Shown here in pieces: positions 7,051 through 9,766 of a DNA stretch of 9,766 nt (positions within the stretch are counted from its first letter, which is position 1; every line of letters starts with the position of its first letter). The stretch is from Patescibacteria group bacterium. GTDB taxonomy: Bacteria > Patescibacteriota > Saccharimonadia > Saccharimonadales > HK-STAS-PATE-42. The translations under genes and the position numbers were made by a program. Under the pieces are notes generated by a model that ran no database searches, was not told the DNA's origin, and saw nothing but the letters and a program-made list of their open reading frames with translations. The stretch is from NCBI GenBank assembly GCA_030917805.1, contig JAUPUA010000044.1, forward strand, positions 1 through 9,766, given 5' to 3'.

Positions 7051-7530
7051 TTAGTTAGCCATCAATGCTCTAAGCGGTTGAGCAATTTCATGTAAAAACT
7101 CTGGGGCGACATTATGACTCCTATTGCGTATATAATGTTCTCCAAAGTTCGGATCTTCAAAAATAGCACCTCCAATATTAGGGGCATTAGTATATCTAGG
7201 CCTTAAGTGACTATGGACATGAGGCTGAGGATTTGGCGATTTATATGCGTTATTCATAAGTGTAGCTATTGTTAAGTGAGCTGCACCATATGTCTGTGCC
7301 GTTGCAAGCTCATAGCGTTTTATAATATCCCACATATCGCTAGACTCATCACCAGTTAGATCAGAAATCTTTGAGGCATATCTGCCAAGAGTTAAATATG
7401 CTCTACCGAGATATAGTTGATCAGTAGCAAGAGACAATGTATGAAAATCTGTAGTCAATATATGACCAGGGTCATCATTAATCTCTAGAAAGCCACAGCT
7501 TTGACATCCATTCACTCTTAATGCATTCAT
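7051..7530 (-). CDS. HIT-family nucleotide hydrolase/transferase
   Basis: A 159-residue member of the histidine triad superfamily, whose enzymes cleave phosphate or phosphoramidate bonds in nucleotide substrates such as Ap4A or AMP derivatives. The triad is visible as PHVHSHLRPR, with His104, His106 and His108; His106 or His108 would carry the covalent nucleotide. NNAYK precedes it. A Cys pair near the N-terminus (Cys9, Cys12) with further His residues (His30, His85) could bind zinc, as in some HIT proteins; this is a guess. After the triad, GGAIFEDPNFGEHYIRNRSHNV resembles the tail of CPR HIT proteins as I know them. The actual substrate cannot be told. The ATG is supported by AGGAG ten bases upstream. 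It has its own promoter and a leader of about 59 bases. The gene to its right is on the same strand, 99 bases away. Confidence 0.85.
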   Translation of the reverse strand: MNALRVNGCQSCGFLEINDDPGHILTTDFHTLSLATDQLYLGRAYLTLGRYASKISDLTGDESSDMWDIIKRYELATAQTYGAAHLTIATLMNNAYKSPNPQPHVHSHLRPRYTNAPNIGGAIFEDPNFGEHYIRNRSHNVAPEFLHEIAQPLRALMAN

Positions 7531-7540
7531 AAAATAATTT

Positions 7541-7545
7541 CTCCT
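7541..7545 (-). promoter_or_regulatory. Ribosome binding site of the HIT gene
   Basis: AGGAG on the minus strand, ten bases before the ATG at 7530. It is notable because most other genes in the window lack a Shine-Dalgarno; it fits the longer predicted leader of this gene. Confidence 0.65.
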
Positions 7546-7595
7546 GTTGTCTCTCTATTGATCAGCTTAATAGATTATTACTAATCCACTATATG

Positions 7596-7604
7596 AGTAT
7601 AACA
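7596..7604 (-). promoter_or_regulatory. Extended -10 promoter of the HIT gene
   Basis: The minus strand reads TGTTATACT; transcription should start near 7589, giving a leader of about 59 bases. No good -35 is seen. Confidence 0.5.
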
Positions 7605-7629
7605 GGGGATACTACAAAGAGTTAGCCTC

Positions 7630-8097
7630 TTATCGGGTAAGTTTTCTGGCAACTTCTACTAACACGCTCACATCCCCCTCCAGAAACACAGGCTGCATAC
7701 CCATAATCTCATCAATAAGCGGCGAATACTCAGGAGCAGAGTTCAGTATAATTATAGGTTTTTTCAAATAGAATGCCACAGTCATTTCCATAAGAACATT
7801 TCCACCAATGTAGTTTTCCTTGCCATTCTTAGCAAAGTTTGTAACCAATACTGCATCACATTCTTCAATCACTGAGAAGTGACCACGAATTAGTGAGGCT
7901 TTATAGCCGTAACCCACCTCTGACCAATTTATCTTTGCCTCATTACTGTCTGCAGAGCCATTCTTCATCCTCTCTGCCATATCTGGAAGTACTAGATCAA
8001 TCTTTGTATTATCAATCTCTCTGCTTAGTGCTATTAGCTCATTATAAAGACTTGCACTAGAGCATACTGCTATTCTTGCAACCTTTTTCTCACTCAT
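7630..8097 (-). CDS. Nucleoside 2-deoxyribosyltransferase-like protein
   Basis: A protein of 155 residues with a Rossmann-like fold suggested by IAVCSSASLYNELIALSREI at the N-terminus, a central segment ending in DAVLVTNFAKNGKENYIGGNVLMEMTVAFYLKKPIIIL, and a C-terminal DEIMGMQPVFLEGD. The order 'D-x-VLV-N ... NYIGGN-x-x-ME ... KPI-x-x-LN' is that of a small CPR family related to nucleoside 2-deoxyribosyltransferases, where the Glu of the ME pair (Glu104) would be the catalytic nucleophile position. The reaction there is exchange of bases on deoxyribose, a salvage step; whether this protein keeps it is unknown. An upstream in-frame ATG at 8109 would add four residues, but it lies inside the -10 box (8105-8110); the ATG at 8097 sits at the predicted transcription start, so I prefer it. 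An intrinsic terminator lies directly upstream. Confidence 0.68.
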   Translation of the reverse strand: MSEKKVARIAVCSSASLYNELIALSREIDNTKIDLVLPDMAERMKNGSADSNEAKINWSEVGYGYKASLIRGHFSVIEECDAVLVTNFAKNGKENYIGGNVLMEMTVAFYLKKPIIILNSAPEYSPLIDEIMGMQPVFLEGDVSVLVEVARKLTR

Positions 8098-8104
8098 AGT
8101 TTTA

Positions 8105-8123
8105 ATCATAACAAAAAGAAGCC
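8105..8123 (-). repeat. 19-base terminator/promoter repeat, copy 1, with extended -10
   Basis: The minus strand reads GGCTTCTTTTTGTTATGAT, identical to 9382-9400. It joins the 3' arm and T-tract of a terminator to an extended -10 (TGTTATGAT, 8113-8105). Transcription from it should start at about 8097-8099, at the preferred ATG of the deoxyribosyltransferase-like gene. Confidence 0.75.
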
Positions 8124-8136
8124 CTAAGGCTTCTTT
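8113..8136 (-). terminator. Intrinsic terminator upstream of the deoxyribosyltransferase-like gene
   Basis: On the minus strand AAAGAAGCC (8136-8128) and GGCTTCTTT (8123-8115) form a perfect 9-bp stem with a TTAG loop, followed by T residues to 8113. It would end transcripts from the alpha/beta-hydrolase gene or from the 58-base repeat upstream. The T-tract overlaps the promoter of the next gene. Confidence 0.75.
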
Positions 8137-8148
8137 AATAACTTCAAT

Positions 8149-8206
8149 GGTGTCCTCTAATTGATAGTTTTCGAAAGGAATGTTATCAGGATATTGTTAA
8201 TATAGC
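8149..8206 (-). repeat. 58-base imperfect repeat, copy A (degenerate promoter/leader)
   Basis: Aligns without gaps to 8802-8859, with 45 of 58 bases identical by my count. The strongest part is GGAATGTTATC-xx-GATATTGTTA-x-TATAGC (plus strand). The place of the extended -10 in copy B reads CGCTATATT here, so the TG is lost, and the operator-like palindrome of copy B is broken. It lies between the alpha/beta-hydrolase stop and the terminator at 8113-8136, so a transcript from it should be stopped before the next gene. Confidence 0.65.
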
Positions 8207-8251
8207 GATGAGTACTTAAGGCTAGTACTAAATATTAGCCACTTCAGAATT

Positions 8252-8773
8252 CTATACTTCTAAAAGCTTCTCCAGCTTATTCTTAATAAGATTGAAATCG
8301 TTGTATGAGTGGTCGTTGCCCCTAGTTTCGATAACTTCAATATTATCAATACCTTTAACTAGCTGAATAACTTCATCCGCTCCGCCAACTGGATCCTTAT
8401 CATTTTGAATTATTATTACAGGACAACTTATAGAGCAGAATAAGCTCTCAGTATCTATCCCTTCCTCTCTAGCAAGCTTAAGAGCTATGCCAGCAAAAAC
8501 ACAGAACTTTGGCTTAAGCGAGCCTCTGCTAATAAGTGTAAGCGATAATAAACTTCCTACTGATTTTGCGAACACGCCATAATTTCCAACTTCAGCAGCT
8601 TCTCTTGTTATAGAATCTAATTCCAGGTCGAAATCTAGAATGTCTAAGTCAGTTCCCCAGTGTCTATACTCGTGAATAATTGTATTTTCGAAAATATCTT
8701 TAACAAAAGAATTAACTTCGTGAACCCATTCTTTATTTCTTTGACTATTTCCACCTAAAATAAGTAAGTTCAT
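8252..8773 (-). CDS. Small alpha/beta-hydrolase family protein
   Basis: A 173-residue cytosolic protein resembling compact alpha/beta hydrolases of the RBBP9/KANL3-like kind found in CPR. LLILGGNSQRNKEWVHEV forms the first strand and turn. The nucleophile elbow is FAKSVGSLLSL with Ser71; AKSVG departs from the usual GxSxG at its first Gly. A late strand ends in IIIQNDKDPVGG with the acid (Asp125 or Asp127), and GNDHSYNDF gives the catalytic His155. These three are in the right order for a Ser-Asp-His triad. Substrate unknown; esterase, thioesterase or peptidase activity are all possible. The ATG is supported by AGAGGG eight bases upstream. The promoter is the TGCTATACT at 8852-8860, with a leader of about 72 bases containing a 14-base palindrome. 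The reading frame ends with TAG, 142 bases before the next gene. Confidence 0.75.
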   Translation of the reverse strand: MNLLILGGNSQRNKEWVHEVNSFVKDIFENTIIHEYRHWGTDLDILDFDLELDSITREAAEVGNYGVFAKSVGSLLSLTLISRGSLKPKFCVFAGIALKLAREEGIDTESLFCSISCPVIIIQNDKDPVGGADEVIQLVKGIDNIEVIETRGNDHSYNDFNLIKNKLEKLLEV

Positions 8774-8781
8774 AAAATATA

Positions 8782-8787
8782 CCCTCT
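8782..8787 (-). promoter_or_regulatory. Ribosome binding site of the alpha/beta-hydrolase gene
   Basis: AGAGGG on the minus strand, eight bases before the ATG at 8773. It supports that start and fits a message with a normal leader. Confidence 0.6.
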
Positions 8788-8801
8788 AAAGATTTTGTGT
8801 T

Positions 8802-8859
8802 GGTGTACCTTAATAGACGTATTCCGAACGGAATGTTATCTAGATATTGTTAGTATAGC
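8802..8859 (-). repeat. 58-base imperfect repeat, copy B (promoter and leader of the alpha/beta-hydrolase gene)
   Basis: Partner of 8149-8206, same orientation relative to the downstream gene. This copy keeps an intact extended -10 and a perfect 6-base inverted repeat, so it looks like the functional version. It begins 14 bases after the stop of the P-loop kinase gene. Confidence 0.65.
8821..8834. promoter_or_regulatory. Palindrome in the leader of the alpha/beta-hydrolase gene
   Basis: ATTCCG AA CGGAAT is a perfect inverted repeat with 6-base arms, 11-24 bases downstream of the predicted transcription start. It could be an operator or a small RNA hairpin. Confidence 0.4.
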
Positions 8860-8860
8860 A
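8852..8860 (-). promoter_or_regulatory. Extended -10 promoter of the alpha/beta-hydrolase gene
   Basis: The minus strand reads TGCTATACT. Transcription should start near 8845. No convincing -35 is visible. Confidence 0.55.
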
Positions 8861-8872
8861 GGAGAGAGTGAA

Positions 8873-9373
8873 CTAGACTGAAGCTACAAAGTCGTGGGCA
8901 GCTTTTCGACTTTTGAATATTATCATCCTTTTATCTGGACAAACTGCCTTCAATTTATTTATTTTGCGTTCAGTACTTTTTCTATCCAGTTGCCATTTAA
9001 CATATTCAAAGTTCATCCTCTCTACGTTACCGTCGACCATATCAGGTCTTGTAACACCGCGATACTTCCAGATTCTTCTGACCCAACTAGGCAAAGTCTT
9101 CCATACTGGTAGGTCAAGAACTATAAACGTATCTGCTCTTTTAGCACGATCTTCCAAAAATTCTGTACTCCCTTCAATAATCCAAGAATAACTATCTATT
9201 AACTCAGCGTGTATCTTTTGCTTCTCTTCTTCAGCTAAAGGCACCCAGTTCTCTTTCCAGAAATATTGATCCAAATGATAAACAGGTAGTTGGAGCTTCT
9301 CCCCTAAGCTCTTAGCAAGAGTAGACTTTCCGGAACATCCTCTCCCGACAATTAAGATTCTTTTCATTTTCAT
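8873..9373 (-). CDS. Adenylate-kinase-like P-loop kinase (FlaR/topology-modulation-type)
   Basis: A 166-residue P-loop NTPase with a clear Walker A motif GRGCSGKST (10-18; Lys16). HLDQYFWKENWVP (33-45) has the Asp and aromatic residues at the acceptor site typical of the group often annotated 'topology modulation protein', FlaR or AAA-family adenylate kinase. SWIIEGS (63-69) is the equivalent of the next conserved strand, and FIVLDLP (83-89) is the Walker-B-like strand. The Arg-rich RRIWKYRGVTRP (98-109) could act as the lid. The protein is shorter than true adenylate kinase (about 215) and lacks its lid domain. A small-molecule or nucleotide phosphotransfer role is likely, but the substrate is not known. 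The ATG at 9373 follows an extended -10 by about 9 bases, so the message is predicted to start 1-2 bases upstream; an ATG at 9367 is an alternative. It follows the tRNA-Arg terminator. Confidence 0.8.
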   Translation of the reverse strand: MKMKRILIVGRGCSGKSTLAKSLGEKLQLPVYHLDQYFWKENWVPLAEEEKQKIHAELIDSYSWIIEGSTEFLEDRAKRADTFIVLDLPVWKTLPSWVRRIWKYRGVTRPDMVDGNVERMNFEYVKWQLDRKSTERKINKLKAVCPDKRMIIFKSRKAAHDFVASV

Positions 9374-9381
9374 TAGTTATT

Positions 9382-9400
9382 ATCATAACAAAAAGAAGCC
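9382..9400 (-). repeat. 19-base terminator/promoter repeat, copy 2, with extended -10
   Basis: Identical on the minus strand to 8105-8123. It supplies the terminator 3' arm and T-tract, then TGTTATGAT (9390-9382) as the promoter of the P-loop kinase gene. Transcription should start at about 9374-9376. Confidence 0.75.
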
Positions 9401-9413
9401 ATAGGGACTTCTT
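9391..9413 (-). terminator. Intrinsic terminator of tRNA-Arg
   Basis: On the minus strand AAGAAG-T-CC and GG-CTTCTT form an 8-bp stem with one bulged base and a four-base loop, followed by a T-tract. It lies about 50 bases after the tRNA 3' end and directly before the kinase promoter. Confidence 0.65.
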
Positions 9414-9465
9414 ATATTTTTATTGCTAAGTTATAAATTCGTATACGATTCTTGTTCGAAAGTCT

Positions 9466-9542
9466 TGGTGTACCCGGCGGGATTCGAACCTGCGACCTTT
9501 GGCTCCGCAAGCCAACGCTCTATCCAGCTGAGCTACGGGTAC
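9466..9542 (-). tRNA. tRNA-Arg, anticodon GCG, CCA encoded
   Basis: A complete cloverleaf can be drawn: acceptor GTACCCG/CGGGTAC (perfect, 7 bp), D stem GCTC/GAGC with the loop AGCTGGATA, anticodon stem TTGGC/GCCAA around TTGCGGA, five-base variable region AGGTC, T stem GCAGG/CCCGC with loop TTCGAAT, discriminator A, and genomic CCA. The total is 77 bases. The anticodon GCG (plus-strand 9506-9508) reads CGC and CGU. A20 in the D loop and C35 fit arginine identity. The T stem has one A-C mismatch at its centre (51-63). Bacteria usually use ACG, edited to ICG, for this box, so GCG is unusual. The promoter is about 16 bases upstream and a terminator about 50 bases downstream; no neighbour shares the transcript. 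Confidence 0.93.
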
Positions 9543-9550
9543 ATCTCTTC

Positions 9551-9559
9551 TGATACAAT
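9551..9559 (+). promoter_or_regulatory. Extended -10 promoter of the RNA methyltransferase gene
   Basis: TGATACAAT on the plus strand; transcription would start near 9566, about 20 bases before the ATG at 9587. An overlapping TATACT at 9560-9565 is an alternative. No Shine-Dalgarno is seen. Confidence 0.45.
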
Positions 9560-9563
9560 TATA
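9558..9563 (-). promoter_or_regulatory. -10 element of tRNA-Arg
   Basis: TATAAT on the minus strand, about 16 bases before the tRNA 5' end, giving a leader of about 9 bases. It overlaps the -10 of the divergent plus-strand gene by two bases, so the two promoters probably compete. Confidence 0.5.
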
Positions 9564-9586
9564 CTACAAAACATATCTACTTTTGT

Positions 9587-9766
9587 ATGCAAGATGCTCT
9601 AAGCTTAAACCAGATAAAAACTTTACTTGAACAAAATCAGAATGGAGCGGGGCAGTACGCTATTCTTGAAGGACTTCATGCAGTTAAACATGCCTTAAGA
9701 TTTAATGCCAAACCATATTGTTTATTTACTAAAGACTTAAATTCATTAATCAAGCTTAGTGATAAG
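9587..9766 (+). CDS. SpoU/TrmH-type RNA 2'-O-methyltransferase, N-terminal part (runs off the window)
   Basis: Sixty codons are open from the ATG at 9587 to the right edge. The protein starts MQDALSLNQIKTLLEQNQ and contains YAILEGLHAVKHALRFNAKPYCLF (about residues 24-47), which resembles the substrate-binding N-terminal domain of SpoU/TrmH methyltransferases, where a 'G-x-HAV-x-x-AL' segment begins the domain. These enzymes methylate the 2'-hydroxyl of a nucleotide in rRNA or tRNA using S-adenosylmethionine. The SPOUT catalytic domain with its knot would lie beyond the window, so the assignment rests on the N-terminal pattern only. The gene is divergent from tRNA-Arg with overlapping -10 boxes, and has no visible Shine-Dalgarno. 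The start is the first ATG after the promoter; no earlier in-frame start is closer to it. Confidence 0.62.
   Translation, partial: MQDALSLNQIKTLLEQNQNGAGQYAILEGLHAVKHALRFNAKPYCLFTKDLNSLIKLSDK

Noticed and set aside
7617..7632. AAGAG/CTCTT hairpin at the end of the deoxyribosyltransferase-like gene as a terminator
   Set aside because: Weak five-base stem that includes the stop codon, followed by only three T residues.
8220..8240. GGCTA/TAGCC inverted repeat after the alpha/beta-hydrolase gene as a terminator
   Set aside because: Only five base pairs around an 11-base loop and no T-tract on either side.
8149..8859. Possible tRNA remnants in the 58-base repeats, which end in ACACCA like tRNA-Arg
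   Set aside because: Spacing between the TTCG-like and ACACCA parts is 28 bases rather than 23, and no stems of a cloverleaf can be drawn.
8894..9191. Plus-strand frames of 72 and 92 codons
   Set aside because: Antisense to the P-loop kinase gene, which has a clear Walker A motif and its own promoter.
1..9766. CRISPR array, insertion sequence, phage or defence genes
   Set aside because: No regularly spaced repeats, transposase, integrase, terminal inverted repeats or nuclease motifs were seen on either strand.

Overview
The window looks like a chromosomal piece of a small-genome Patescibacteria (CPR) bacterium, most likely Candidatus Saccharibacteria (TM7). This is an inference from protein character, since no rRNA is present: the aspartyl-tRNA synthetase has CPR-like variant motifs, and there are CPR-like short nucleoside deoxyribosyltransferase-like, HIT, alpha/beta-hydrolase and P-loop kinase proteins plus a single-pass sortase. 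DNA is AT-rich, the standard genetic code fits every gene, and genes are packed tightly on both strands with no gap over about 210 bases.

Layout, left to right. (1) 1-378 (+): C-terminal end of a surface protein with a sortase-like anchor tail. (2) 398-2170 (-): aspS. (3) 2260-3852 (+): exported two-domain peptidoglycan hydrolase, divergent from aspS. (4) 3863-4804 (-): CNNM/CorC-like membrane protein with a CBS pair. (5) 4921-5610 (-): ribosomal protein L25/Ctc. (6) 5823-6494 (+): sortase, followed by 6544-7041 (+), a two-helix membrane protein. (7) 7051-9373 (-): four small enzymes (HIT hydrolase, deoxyribosyltransferase-like protein, alpha/beta hydrolase, adenylate-kinase-like P-loop kinase), each with its own promoter. 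(8) 9466-9542 (-): tRNA-Arg(GCG) with encoded CCA. (9) 9587 to the right edge (+): start of a SpoU/TrmH-type RNA methyltransferase, divergent from the tRNA.

Functionally, one group concerns the cell surface (anchored protein, sortase, wall hydrolase, membrane proteins), one translation (AspRS, L25, tRNA-Arg, RNA methyltransferase), and one probably small-molecule and nucleotide handling.

The most notable signal is regulatory. Most promoters are extended -10 elements (TGnTATAAT-like). Where the -10 lies about 7-12 bases from the ATG the gene has no Shine-Dalgarno, implying leaderless or near-leaderless mRNA. Two genes with leaders of about 60-70 bases carry good Shine-Dalgarno sites instead. 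Two genes are preceded by an identical 19-base module in which the T-tract of an intrinsic terminator runs into the extended -10 of the next promoter, and a 58-base imperfect repeat lies upstream of two neighbouring genes. I found no mobile element, CRISPR array or obvious defence system.
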